Below, piece after piece: positions 1 to 7,639 of a stretch of 15,909 nt of DNA. The stretch spans positions 1 to 15,909 of the forward strand of contig DBDB01000066.1 of NCBI GenBank assembly GCA_002293345.1, given 5' to 3'. The notes under the pieces are model-generated. The model was not told the DNA's origin. It did no database searches and saw only the letters and a program-made list of their open reading frames with translations. Within the stretch, counting starts at the first letter, position 1; each line of letters begins with the position of its first letter. This DNA comes from Alistipes sp. UBA943 (lineage in GTDB: Bacteria > Bacteroidota > Bacteroidia > Bacteroidales > Rikenellaceae). The position numbers and the translations under genes are program-made.

Positions 1-55
1 GGCGCAACTGCGCCGCGCGGCCAACTTGTTGGCCGTTGAATTGCGGAAGCAATTC
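1..55. repeat. Three consecutive hairpins inside the priA 3' end
   Basis: Three perfect stem-loops follow one another: GGCGCA/TGCGCC (1-14, 2-nt loop), GGCCAAC/GTTGGCC (19-34, 2-nt loop) and GAATTGC/GCAATTC (38-55, 4-nt loop). They lie in coding sequence. The translated protein still aligns with the PriA family across them, so they do not obviously add residues. If an outer stem exists, its left arm lies before the window. Confidence 0.55.
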
Positions 56-253
56 GGTCGCCGCGTGTTGGGACCCGCCGCACCGCCCATCGACCGAGTG
101 AGAGGGGAATGGCGCATGGTGTTGGTGGTGAAGGTGGAGTCGGGGGCTTCGGTCGCCGAGGCTCGCGGCACGTTGGGCAATGCATTGAATATCGTCACAC
201 AACACGCTGATTTCAAGGGAGTCAGGATTTTCTGCCATGTCGATCCACAGTAA
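1..253 (+). CDS. priA: Primosomal protein N' (PriA helicase), C-terminal end only
   Basis: This is the last part of a gene that begins before the window; the frame starts at base 2 and ends with TAA at 251-253. The visible 83 residues contain FGRRVLGPAAPPIDRVRGEW, the C-terminal signature of PriA, followed by an LVVKVE strand and a closing CHVDPQ. PriA is the 3'-to-5' DNA helicase that reloads the replisome at stalled forks and D-loops. The zinc-binding and helicase motifs would lie upstream, outside the window. The stop overlaps the start of comFC by 17 bases, so the two genes are probably cotranscribed and translationally coupled. The first 55 bases contain three perfect hairpins in a row (separate entry). 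The assignment rests only on this C-terminal motif but the match is good. Confidence 0.85.
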   Translation, partial: AQLRRAANLLAVELRKQFGRRVLGPAAPPIDRVRGEWRMVLVVKVESGASVAEARGTLGNALNIVTQHADFKGVRIFCHVDPQ

Positions 254-977
254 CTTCCTCACCGACATCGCCACGGATGTCAAGAATCTCTTCCTGCCGC
301 CCGTGTGTCCTGTGTGTGGCGGTACGTTGCGTGACGATGAGGGGACGTTCTGCCTGCTGTGCCGTGCCACAGTGCCTCAAACCAACTTCTGGCACCATGC
401 CGACAATCCCGTGTCGCACCGCCTGCGCGACATGATCCCCATCCGACACGCATCGTCATTCATCTGGTTCGTGCAGGGCAGCAAGTGGCAAGAGGCCATC
501 CACTCGTTCAAATACCGTGAGCGCTGGCGCACCGCATACGAAATGGGACGGTGGTTCGGCAGCGAGTTGTCGCGAAGCATGTTCTACGCCACGGTCGATT
601 GTGTGATACCCGTGCCGCTACACCTGCGCCGCAAACTCAAACGTGGTTACAACCAGTGTGACTATATCGCCCAAGGGATTTCAGACGGTCTGAGTTCGGG
701 TGCCGAAGCCCTGTCCCATACCATTCGCCGCACCCGTCACAATACCACTCAAACCGCCCTCGACTCACAGGAACGCTGGACAAACGTGCATGACCTGTTT
801 GCCGTACGGAAACCCGAATCACTCGCAGGGAAACATATACTGTTGGTCGATGATGTAATCACGACGGGTTCGACCCTCGTGTCATGTGCCGATGCGATCC
901 TGCGTTCCGTCCCGGATTGCCATATCTCCATCGCCACCCTCGCCGCCTCATCGCGACACTTCGGCCTCGACAGATAA
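237..977 (+). CDS. comFC: ComF family phosphoribosyltransferase-like protein
   Basis: A 246-residue protein of usual length for the ComFC/GntX family. It has an N-terminal zinc ribbon (C24, C27, C39, C42, in the pattern CPVC and CLLC). A type I phosphoribosyltransferase fold follows, with the PRPP loop ILLVDDVITTGST at residues 201-213 and the family motif IPVPLHLRRKLKRGYNQ near residue 125. In naturally competent bacteria ComFC acts in the cytoplasm during handling of incoming single-stranded DNA. Its substrate is not established, and in non-competent species its role is unknown. The ATG at 237 lies inside the last codons of priA; this coupling suits the shared theme of single-stranded DNA. 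The gene ends 12 bases from the convergent ftsZ stop, with no clear terminator hairpin between them. Confidence 0.9.
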   Translation: MSIHSNFLTDIATDVKNLFLPPVCPVCGGTLRDDEGTFCLLCRATVPQTNFWHHADNPVSHRLRDMIPIRHASSFIWFVQGSKWQEAIHSFKYRERWRTAYEMGRWFGSELSRSMFYATVDCVIPVPLHLRRKLKRGYNQCDYIAQGISDGLSSGAEALSHTIRRTRHNTTQTALDSQERWTNVHDLFAVRKPESLAGKHILLVDDVITTGSTLVSCADAILRSVPDCHISIATLAASSRHFGLDR

Positions 978-989
978 CTTTTTTCTTTT

Positions 990-2327
990 CTAAAACAGTG
1001 TCTCGTCGGGGTTGACGGTGTCCGATTTGGGAGTATCGTCATCTTTGAGCACCTCTTTCTTGGCAGACGGTGCGTCGGTGATGAATTGCGCTTTGCGGGA
1101 CTGATAGGCGGGTTTGCCGAGTAGCTGGTCGATATCCTTGTAACGAGTCGATTTCTGCCCCAGAACCACCTGGTCCGACCCTGCCGTACGTGACGCTTTG
1201 GACGATTTGCCAACGGGTTCCAAGATGGATTTCTCGGTCGTGGTTCCCGACGCACCGCCTGTCCGCACGGCGGGTTTCACCTCTTTGATGGGTGGGATGA
1301 TCGTACGCATCACCTGGTCATCCACACCATCTTCACCGAATCCCGTCGCCACGACCACCAATTCGATCGCATCGCCCAAATGTGGTTTCTCACTCGTACC
1401 CCAAATGAGGTTGGCGTTGTGGATGTTACCCGCCGCATCCTCGTACGACGCGTGGGCCTGCACATATTCGAGTATCTGCATCACCTCCTCGAAGATCAGC
1501 GCCTCGGCGTCCGACACGGATATGTTCAGCAGGATATTGCGTGCGCCCGAGATCAGGTTGTGATCCAGCAACGGTGAACGCATCGACGCTTCGGCCACCG
1601 CCTCGGCACGGTTTTCTCCTTCGGCCGTCGCCACACTCATGTGTGCCCGTCCGCTATTCTGCATCACTTTCTGCACGTCCGCGAAATCGACATTCACCAG
1701 GTCGCTGTTCACCGTGATGATCTCCGCGATACCTTTCGCCGCCAATGCCAAAATATCATCCGCCTTGCCGAAGGCTTGTTTCAGTGAAAGGCGGCCGTAG
1801 ATCTCGAGAATACTTTCGTTATTGATGACGAGTAGCGAATCGACGTTTTGACGAAGCTCCTCGATGCCACGGAATGCCTGTTCGTAACGAATCTTCCCTT
1901 CGACGGACAACGGCGACGTGACGATACCCACCGTCAACAGCCCCATCTCCTTGGCCAGTTTCGCGATCACGGGCGACGCGCCGGTACCCGTACCACCACC
2001 CATACCTGCCGTGACGAACACCATACGGGTACCGAGCGCCTCGAGGCGCTGTCGAATCACGTCCAGTGATTCGATCGCGGCGCGTCGCCCGTTTTCGGGA
2101 TCGTTGCCGGCACCCAAGCCCTCGTTGCCGAGACGGATCTTCTGCTGCACGGGGCTCTTGTCGAGCGCCTGTTGGTCGGTATTGCAAACCATGAACTCGA
2201 CCCCCTTGATGCCCAACTCCCACATGTGGTTCACGGCATTGCCACCCGCACCGCCGACACCCACCACCATGATCATGGCGGGATCGCGACGGTCTGCAGT
2301 CAAATGGTCCATTAAGTCCGCATTCAT
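990..2327 (-). CDS. ftsZ: Cell division protein FtsZ
   Basis: A 445-residue tubulin-like GTPase that polymerises into the Z ring at midcell and recruits the divisome. Visible features are the N-terminal nucleotide-binding loop VGVGGAGGNAV (residues 22-32), the tubulin signature GGGTGTG (110-116) and the T7 synergy loop NVDFADV (212-218), with catalytic D214 and D217. A linker of about 60 residues leads to a peptide IDQLLGKPAYQSRKAQ (399-414), which resembles the conserved FtsZ tail that binds FtsA. About 30 further, mostly charged residues follow it, as is common in this phylum. The ATG at 2327 is preceded by AAGGA seven bases upstream. It is the last gene of the murG-ftsZ run, 39 bases after ftsA. 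Confidence 0.98.
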   Translation of the reverse strand: MNADLMDHLTADRRDPAMIMVVGVGGAGGNAVNHMWELGIKGVEFMVCNTDQQALDKSPVQQKIRLGNEGLGAGNDPENGRRAAIESLDVIRQRLEALGTRMVFVTAGMGGGTGTGASPVIAKLAKEMGLLTVGIVTSPLSVEGKIRYEQAFRGIEELRQNVDSLLVINNESILEIYGRLSLKQAFGKADDILALAAKGIAEIITVNSDLVNVDFADVQKVMQNSGRAHMSVATAEGENRAEAVAEASMRSPLLDHNLISGARNILLNISVSDAEALIFEEVMQILEYVQAHASYEDAAGNIHNANLIWGTSEKPHLGDAIELVVVATGFGEDGVDDQVMRTIIPPIKEVKPAVRTGGASGTTTEKSILEPVGKSSKASRTAGSDQVVLGQKSTRYKDIDQLLGKPAYQSRKAQFITDAPSAKKEVLKDDDTPKSDTVNPDETLF

Positions 2328-2334
2328 CTTTTCA

Positions 2335-2339
2335 TCCTT
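2335..2339 (-). promoter_or_regulatory. Shine-Dalgarno sequence of ftsZ
   Basis: AAGGA on the minus strand, seven bases before the ftsZ ATG. It is worth noting because many genes in this phylum lack a recognisable site, and it supports the chosen start. Confidence 0.5.
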
Positions 2340-2366
2340 GTTTTTCGCCTCCCCTCCTGTGGCCCC

Positions 2367-3956
2367 TTATATCTCTTCGTCGTCAACAGCGTTAAAACTC
2401 TCGTTGATATTTTTCATCGCACGTTTGAAGATGGCCCCCCAGTTCTTCTCGCCACGCTTCTTGACAGGCATCGGATCGTCATCCGCTCCATCCTCGTCAT
2501 CCACGAACGGGTCACGCGTCGTGGGAGCCTTCATCACCGGTTCCTCGATCGACTCCTCGAATCGCTCCACACGTTCATCTTCCTCCTCCACGATGGGCTG
2601 TGGCGTTGGACGTGACGGTTGCGGTGCAGGCGTCGGGGTGGAGGTGGGACGTGCGAAAGCCGAAGCGGGTGTGCTCGCTTGGGTGGGGGGGGTGAACGGT
2701 TTCTCCTTGGGCGGCACGTAAGTCTGTGCCGGTGCACCGGGTTTGGCTGTCGGACGCGACGTGGGACTCGTCACGGGTTGTGGCGGAATGAATGCCGATG
2801 CCGCCGTGACGGGATTCACCGCCTTCAACAGAATCCCCACCGCTGCCGCGTAGGTCGGGTTATCGGCCACCTCGCGTGCCGTGTCGGTGAGACCGATCTC
2901 GGGTGCCGCGGCACGTACCTCCAGGCCCGTCACGCGGCGGAACAACTCGTCGATATCCTTCAACTGTGCCGATCCGCCCGTCAGCACGATTCCGTACGCC
3001 AACTTATCGGCATACCCCGACTCCTTGATCTCCTGCTGCACGAACTCGGCGATGTCCGTGGCACGTGCCTCGATCACCGTAGCCAGATTACGCAACAGAA
3101 TATCCTTCGCTTCGCGTGCCGTGCGGCCGTTGACGCGTATCATCTTATCCTCCGGCGCCAGATCGGCCACCGCCGACCCATATTTACACTTCAAACTCTC
3201 GACGTACTTCTCCGGGATGCTTTGCGACCGAATGTCACGGTTGATAGCCCCGGCACCCATCGGGATCGTGGCCACGTAACGTGCCACACCGCGGTAATAC
3301 ACCGTCACGTTCGTCAGTCCGCCACCCAGGTCGACCACCGCAACGCCCTCCTCCTTCTCCTCGGGCAACAACAGCGACTCCGGCACCGTCAGTACGTTCG
3401 GGAAGATACCCGCTGTGCGGATACCGAGGCGTTTCAGTGCCATTTCGAGACGCTGCAACGGCGTTTTGGCGCACAAAATAAAATTAAACGTCGAGGAGAG
3501 TTTCTTGCAGAACGACCCCACGGGATTGCGTACCTCCTGATCGTCATCGACGACATAATTTTGGGGGATGCGTTCCATGATGATCTCGTCATCCGGTGCC
3601 TGCACGTTGCGCATGCGCTCGAAGAGCGCATCCACGTCGTTGCGGTTGACACCGTTCTCGGGGTCGTACGTGAAGACGTGGTCGGTATGGCGGGCGCAAC
3701 GTACGAACTCTCCCGAAATGCCGGCGTATGCCTCCGTGACACGTCCCCCTATGGTGGTCTCGACCTCGGTAAGGGCGTCGCGAATGGCCGCCGCAACGAG
3801 TTCGATGTTGTCGATACGTCCGGCATTCACCCCCTCGACGGGCTTCGACGCCACGGCATGGATCTCCAACTCACCGGCACCGTCCAGTGACCCGACTGCC
3901 ACGACGACACTCGAGCTCCCCAGATCTACCGCAACTGTATGGTTTATCGCTTTCAA
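2367..3956 (-). CDS. ftsA: Cell division protein FtsA with long proline-rich C-terminal extension
   Basis: A 529-residue actin-like ATPase that anchors FtsZ to the membrane and links the Z ring to the later divisome. Actin-family motifs are phosphate 1 (VAVDLGSSS, 8-16), phosphate 2 (VAVVDLGGGLTN, 205-216) and the adenosine loop (GIVLTGGSAQ, 322-331). The SHS2/1C subdomain lies in between. Residues about 389-455 are rich in Pro, Thr and Ser, and 456-497 are acidic. Residues 505-522 (NWGAIFKRAMKNINESFN) form a plausible amphipathic membrane-targeting helix at the extreme C terminus, as the family requires. The protein is about 100 residues longer than E. coli FtsA, and the extra length is the disordered linker. 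No ATG is available: the start is TTG at 3956, supported by AGGAG nine bases upstream. The gap to ftsQ is 33 bases. Confidence 0.97.
   Translation of the reverse strand: MKAINHTVAVDLGSSSVVVAVGSLDGAGELEIHAVASKPVEGVNAGRIDNIELVAAAIRDALTEVETTIGGRVTEAYAGISGEFVRCARHTDHVFTYDPENGVNRNDVDALFERMRNVQAPDDEIIMERIPQNYVVDDDQEVRNPVGSFCKKLSSTFNFILCAKTPLQRLEMALKRLGIRTAGIFPNVLTVPESLLLPEEKEEGVAVVDLGGGLTNVTVYYRGVARYVATIPMGAGAINRDIRSQSIPEKYVESLKCKYGSAVADLAPEDKMIRVNGRTAREAKDILLRNLATVIEARATDIAEFVQQEIKESGYADKLAYGIVLTGGSAQLKDIDELFRRVTGLEVRAAAPEIGLTDTAREVADNPTYAAAVGILLKAVNPVTAASAFIPPQPVTSPTSRPTAKPGAPAQTYVPPKEKPFTPPTQASTPASAFARPTSTPTPAPQPSRPTPQPIVEEEDERVERFEESIEEPVMKAPTTRDPFVDDEDGADDDPMPVKKRGEKNWGAIFKRAMKNINESFNAVDDEEI
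3613..3631. repeat. Hairpin inside ftsA
   Basis: A perfect 8-bp stem ATGCGCTC/GAGCGCAT with a GAA loop. It encodes part of DALFERMR. It stands alone and could be chance, but it has the same form as the clustered hairpins elsewhere in the window. Confidence 0.35.
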
Positions 3957-3965
3957 ATCCTAAAT

Positions 3966-3970
3966 CTCCT
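3966..3970 (-). promoter_or_regulatory. Shine-Dalgarno sequence of ftsA
   Basis: AGGAG on the minus strand, nine bases before the TTG at 3956. It decides the start of ftsA, which has no nearby ATG and would otherwise be hard to place. Confidence 0.6.
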
Positions 3971-3989
3971 AACTGTAAAGTCCCTGCCC

Positions 3990-5093
3990 CTAACTGCAAA
4001 TAACCTGCCCTTCGTAACGGACGTCGATGGTTTTATACACCTCCCACCCTTCGCGTGCCAACACGTCATCGAAAAACAGACGCAACGCATCGAGTTTCTC
4101 CTCCACCCCCCAAGAGCCCTCGTCCACCGCGCCGAACAATACCGACGCCCCTCCCTCACGCAACACCATCGACACCTCGACGGTTCCGCTTTCACGCTCT
4201 CGCACAATCAGTTGCACGATCCTGTCGCGCCATGCGTCGTCGGAGTCAATTCGCTGTACAAAGATAAGCAGATTGTGGAAATCTTCACGCTTTTCGCGTA
4301 ACTTTTTTTGCAGTCGACGGATCCCGTCCTGCGACGCGGCGATTTTGTCAATCGCGGCACGAATCTCACGCCCCTCGTAACGATACTGACGCTGCAACCC
4401 GGCCCTTCGTTCACGCATCCGCTGCACCCGTGCGGCGAACGAATCGTCACCCTCGAACCAATGCCGTTTCACCCGCATCCGACGTACCCCGCGCAACTCC
4501 TCATCGTTTTGTAACTCACGGCGATAGAGCGGATATTTCTGCTTTTCGAGGGCGGCGATCTCCGTGTCGAGTTCACCGATCTGCCGTTCGATCTCCGCAT
4601 CGATATCACCCGTGAACGAGGCGGCGAAGGGAGGTCGGTAGGGGCCCGTGACGACCGGCACATAGGCTGCCGAACGGGGTGGTACGGGAAACACATAACC
4701 GCGTTCCGTGACATAGGCGTCGTACCCGTCGAACAGCAACCGAACGAGCGGCATACGGGGTGTGACGTCGATCTGCATCACGCCCGAGTGGTTGACCGAG
4801 ATGCGTGTCCCGTCGACAAAAGCGTGCGACAAAATCAACTCCTCGAGTCCTCCCATATCGACCTTCGAGAGGGGTGTGCCAATGGTTTCGATACCGCTGT
4901 TGTCGATCCAGGCACGGATCTGTTCGCTCGAAATGAGTCTGCGGGTGTCGGTCGAATCCCGTACCGTGATCTCGATCGACCGGACCGGCTGCGCGCTGCG
5001 GTGTCGATTCGTGAGCGTGAGGGCATAGACGAGATATCCCGCCACACCGGCCCATAGCGCACCCCACAACAGATATTTCACCCAATGCTTCAC
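3990..5093 (-). CDS. ftsQ: Cell division protein FtsQ with an inserted charged coiled coil
   Basis: A single-pass inner membrane protein of the FtsQBL divisome subcomplex. From the GTG at 5093 it has 367 residues. A short cytoplasmic start leads into a membrane segment (about 5-25, YLLWGALWAGVAGYLVYAL). A POTRA-like domain follows (about 38-112, beginning VRSIEITVRD, with a proline-containing TPRMPLVRL strand). A very charged helical region comes next at about 163-275 (repeats of E, R, K with periodic L/I), then a beta-rich tail. FtsQ is usually nearer 250 residues, and the charged helical segment accounts for the excess. The GTG overlaps the murC stop (GTGA) and has GAGG seven bases upstream, so I prefer it to an in-frame TTG at 5120. 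The family call rests on topology and on position between murC and ftsA. Confidence 0.87.
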   Translation of the reverse strand: MKHWVKYLLWGALWAGVAGYLVYALTLTNRHRSAQPVRSIEITVRDSTDTRRLISSEQIRAWIDNSGIETIGTPLSKVDMGGLEELILSHAFVDGTRISVNHSGVMQIDVTPRMPLVRLLFDGYDAYVTERGYVFPVPPRSAAYVPVVTGPYRPPFAASFTGDIDAEIERQIGELDTEIAALEKQKYPLYRRELQNDEELRGVRRMRVKRHWFEGDDSFAARVQRMRERRAGLQRQYRYEGREIRAAIDKIAASQDGIRRLQKKLREKREDFHNLLIFVQRIDSDDAWRDRIVQLIVRERESGTVEVSMVLREGGASVLFGAVDEGSWGVEEKLDALRLFFDDVLAREGWEVYKTIDVRYEGQVICS

Positions 5094-6538
5094 TTCAATG
5101 CCTCGTAAATTTTCTGACAACAGGTGTCTATATCTCCGGCGCCAAACGTAGCAACAATGTCGCGAGTGGCGCGCGAACGCAGTATATCCACGATTGCTCC
5201 ACGTGGAACAATCGACCAGGGCACGGTGAGCTCCTCGCCGATCATCTCGGACGTCACTCCCTCGATCGGCAACTCGCGTGCGGGGTAGATCGGCAGCAGG
5301 ATCACCTCGTCGGCCAGTGACAGCGACGCGGCAAACTCGCGGTAGAAGTCACGTGTACGGGTGTAGAGGTGGGGCTGGAAGATGGCGGTGAGGTGGCGTC
5401 CGGGGAAGATGTTGCGCAACGAAGTGATCGCCGCGCGAAGTTCCGCGGGGTGGTGCGCATAGTCATCCATGTAGACCCGTTCGGGCGTGTTGATGTAGAA
5501 CTCGAAACGCCGTTTCACACCCTCGAACGTCGCCAGTCCCTCGCGCACGCGTTCCGTGTCGAATGGCAGCCCGTCCCGTTTCGAGGCACACCACAGCGCC
5601 GCCACGGCCGCCACGGCATTCTCCACATTCACCCATCCCGGCACGCCGACGCGACAGTCTCTTATAACGCCATCCGGCGTCACGAGATCGAAAGACCCCG
5701 TCGCAGCGGGAATGGCATAAAAGTCACACGGCGTGTCGTACGAGTAACGATACACCTCCACGTCGGGAAGCGTCATCCCTATCCCGTGTTTCAGGATCAG
5801 GGATCCGCCCGGTTTGATCTGGCGGGCGAACTGTGCGAACGCATTGCGAAGGGCGTCGTGCGTCTCATAAATATCCAGGTGATCCGCGTCCGTGGAGGTG
5901 ATGATGGCCACGTCGGGATGCAACGTCAGGAACGAACGGTCGAACTCGTCCGCCTCCACCGCCAGTCGCGGACGGGGCGCGCGCGAGTCTTGCGTAGCAA
6001 GACTCTGAGAGACAGCACAGCTGTCTCTTTGGGCCTTCGGCCCACAGCGCGCGCCACCGTCGGGCACAAGATTGCTCCCGAAGTTTCGCGACACACCTCC
6101 GAGAAAAGCACTCCCCGTGCCCGTCACCACGTGGTTCAGCCACGCGATCAGTGTCGTGGTGGAAGTTTTTCCGTGCGTCCCCGCAACCGCCATCACGAAC
6201 CGTCCCTCCGACAGGTGCCCCAACATCCGGGAACGCTTCTCGATCTCGAATCCGTGTGTCTCGAAATACCGCAACTCCGCGTGATCCCCCGGCACGGCAG
6301 GCGTGTAGACCACCACGGTTTTCGCCGGATCGCGAAACGCTTGCGGAATCGCATCCACATCTTCCGTATAATGAATCTGAGCCCCCTCATGTTCGAGTTG
6401 TTCGGTCAAGGGCGTACGGGTACGGTCATATCCCGCCACACGCTTGCCATCGTGGAGGAAGTAACGTGCCAGGGCACTCATCCCGATGCCGCCGATCCCC
6501 AGGAAATATACGTTCTCAAACGTTCTCGTCGCTCCCAT
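5090..6538 (-). CDS. murC: UDP-N-acetylmuramate--L-alanine ligase MurC, with an in-frame palindromic insertion
   Basis: A cytoplasmic ATP-dependent ligase that adds L-Ala to UDP-MurNAc, the first amino acid of the peptidoglycan stem. From the ATG at 6538 it has 482 residues. It shows the N-terminal GIGGIGMSALAR (14-25), the P-loop AGTHGKTSTT (119-128), VEADEFDRSF (194-203) and DDYAHHP (358-364), in family order. Between SNLVPDG and LAVEADEF it carries about 28 extra residues (about 162-190). These are encoded by the cloverleaf element at 5976-6055 and have no counterpart in the MurC proteins I know. The active-site motifs on both sides are intact, so the protein is probably functional. The start overlaps the murG stop (TGATG); a GTG one codon earlier is an alternative. 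The 3' part contains a parS-like site. Confidence 0.96.
   Translation of the reverse strand: MGATRTFENVYFLGIGGIGMSALARYFLHDGKRVAGYDRTRTPLTEQLEHEGAQIHYTEDVDAIPQAFRDPAKTVVVYTPAVPGDHAELRYFETHGFEIEKRSRMLGHLSEGRFVMAVAGTHGKTSTTTLIAWLNHVVTGTGSAFLGGVSRNFGSNLVPDGGARCGPKAQRDSCAVSQSLATQDSRAPRPRLAVEADEFDRSFLTLHPDVAIITSTDADHLDIYETHDALRNAFAQFARQIKPGGSLILKHGIGMTLPDVEVYRYSYDTPCDFYAIPAATGSFDLVTPDGVIRDCRVGVPGWVNVENAVAAVAALWCASKRDGLPFDTERVREGLATFEGVKRRFEFYINTPERVYMDDYAHHPAELRAAITSLRNIFPGRHLTAIFQPHLYTRTRDFYREFAASLSLADEVILLPIYPARELPIEGVTSEMIGEELTVPWSIVPRGAIVDILRSRATRDIVATFGAGDIDTCCQKIYEALK
5195..5210. promoter_or_regulatory. parS: Candidate parS (ParB-binding) site within murC
   Basis: On the minus strand the 16-mer TGTTCCACGTGGAGCA has the CACGTG core and differs at one position from the perfect palindrome TGTTCCACGTGGAACA, a form of the chromosomal parS consensus. 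The flanking CGAT and ATCG extend the dyad to 24 bp with a single mismatched pair. The encoded residues (IVPRGAI) are not in a conserved MurC motif, so codon choice is free. No parA or parB is in the window to support it. Confidence 0.45.
5976..6055. repeat. Cloverleaf-like palindromic element inserted in frame in murC
   Basis: The outer stem GGCGCGCGC (5976-5984) pairs with GCGCGCGCC (6047-6055). Inside are three perfect hairpins. Arm A is GAGTCTTGC/GCAAGACTC (5985-6005, loop GTA). Arm B is AGAGACAGC/GCTGTCTCT (6008-6028, loop ACA). Arm C is TGGGCC/GGCCCA (6030-6044, loop TTC). Spacers are only 0-2 bases, so either strand or its RNA could fold into a four-way junction. The encoded peptide is absent from the MurC family I know, so this is an insertion. 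It lacks tRNA signature bases. Confidence 0.85.
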
Positions 6539-7635
6539 CACAAAAGTTTTTCTATCTCATCCACCACCGAGTCCGCCGCGGCGGGCTTCGCCAACGACGA
6601 TACGTTACGACTCATATCCGCCATCGTCGCTGGCGAAGCGAGCAGCCTGGCTGCTTCGTCCATTCCATGGACGACCGCCGCGGCATCCGTCACGAGCCAC
6701 GCCGCACCCCGATCCACCAACGCACGTGCATTTTGCGTCTGATGATCCTCCGCCACGTTCGGTGACGGCACAAAGATCACCGGCTTCCCCACCAGACATA
6801 ACTCCGACACCGTCCCCGCACCGCTACGCGAAATCACCACATCCGCCGCCGCGTACGCCAGATCCATCCGGTCGATAAACGAGCCTTGCCACACGCCGTC
6901 ACACGGATTTTCATGCAAGAACCGCCGCATCTCGGTCTCGTAATATTTGCCCGTCTGCCAAATAACCTGGATTTTTTGTCTTTCGGCAGTCCGTCGCTCC
7001 ACAATCCACCGCTTCATCATCTCGTTGAGTGTGCGCGTGCCGAGCGAACCCCCGACGACCAATACCACTGGCATCTCGTCCGACAGTCCGAAATGCCGCA
7101 ACGCCTCCGCCTTCGATGCATGTCGTGTCGTGAATCGTAACGGGTTTCCCGTCACAACGATCTTATCCTTCGGGAAAAATCGCTCCATCCCGTCGTACGC
7201 CACACAGATCTTCTCCGCGCGACGTGCCAAAAGTCTGTTCGTCACACCGGCATACGAATTTTGCTCCTGAATCAGGGTCGGGATACCCATCCGCTGCGCC
7301 GCCCACAGCACGGGTCCACTCACATAACCGCCGAATCCCACCACCACATCGGCACCGAACTCACGAATCACCCTCCGTGCCTTGCGGATGCTGCGCCACA
7401 CCTTGAACGGCACCAACAAGTTACGCCACTCGATTCTCCGTTGCATGCCGGCAATGGGCAGTCCCACGATACGATACCCCAATGCCGGTACCTTTTCCAT
7501 CTCCATCTTGCCTTCCGCCCCGACGAACAGGATCTCGATGTCACCCCCGAAACGCATCTTCAACGCTTCCGCCACAGCCACAGCGGGGTAGATATGCCCC
7601 CCCGTGCCACCGCCCGACAAGATAATTTTCTTCAT
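6538..7635 (-). CDS. murG: UDP-N-acetylglucosamine--N-acetylmuramyl-(pentapeptide) pyrophosphoryl-undecaprenol GlcNAc transferase MurG
   Basis: A peripheral membrane glycosyltransferase (GT28) that adds GlcNAc to lipid I to make lipid II. Its 365 residues match the family length. Motifs are GGGTGGHIYPA (8-18), FGGYVSGP (101-108), QEQNSYAG (123-130), the glycine loop GGSLGT (195-200) and the UDP-GlcNAc-binding SRSGAGTVSELCLVGKP (269-285). The ATG at 7635 lies four bases after a TATCTTTG box, which leaves no room for a ribosome-binding site. It is the first gene of the run down to ftsZ. The usual upstream neighbours (ftsW, murD, mraY, murE) are not here; a repeat element and yifB precede it instead. 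Three short hairpins lie near its 3' end, encoding residues about 324-337. Confidence 0.97.
   Translation of the reverse strand: MKKIILSGGGTGGHIYPAVAVAEALKMRFGGDIEILFVGAEGKMEMEKVPALGYRIVGLPIAGMQRRIEWRNLLVPFKVWRSIRKARRVIREFGADVVVGFGGYVSGPVLWAAQRMGIPTLIQEQNSYAGVTNRLLARRAEKICVAYDGMERFFPKDKIVVTGNPLRFTTRHASKAEALRHFGLSDEMPVVLVVGGSLGTRTLNEMMKRWIVERRTAERQKIQVIWQTGKYYETEMRRFLHENPCDGVWQGSFIDRMDLAYAAADVVISRSGAGTVSELCLVGKPVIFVPSPNVAEDHQTQNARALVDRGAAWLVTDAAAVVHGMDEAARLLASPATMADMSRNVSSLAKPAAADSVVDEIEKLL
6627..6672. repeat. Hairpin cluster inside murG
   Basis: Three adjoining stem-loops: TCGCT/AGCGA (6627-6641, 5-nt loop), AGCAGC/GCTGCT (6641-6655, 3-nt loop) and GTCCAT/ATGGAC (6658-6672, loop TCC). No clear outer stem was found. 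They encode the MDEAARLLASPA region, which is alignable in MurG, so there is no obvious insertion. The first two stems share a base and could also pair differently (CGAAGC with GCTTCG). Confidence 0.5.
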
Positions 7636-7639
7636 CTTA

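Noticed and set aside
2035..2050. 16-bp perfect palindrome AGCGCCTCGAGGCGCT in ftsZ
   Set aside because: Single, loopless and explained by codons for RLEA; not clearly part of the hairpin series.
5094..5120. TTG start giving ftsQ nine more residues
   Set aside because: The GTG at 5093 overlaps the murC stop, has GAGG at good distance and places the membrane segment near the N terminus.
5976..6055. tRNA or tRNA-like gene
   Set aside because: The cloverleaf shape is there, but no T-loop GTTCRA, no D-loop GG and no 7-base anticodon loop; the arms have 3-nt loops.
5369..6742. 457-residue frame antisense to murC and murG
   Set aside because: A shadow of GC-rich genes on the other strand, rich in Arg and His with no domain; the same applies to the 423-residue frame opposite ftsA (2619-3890).
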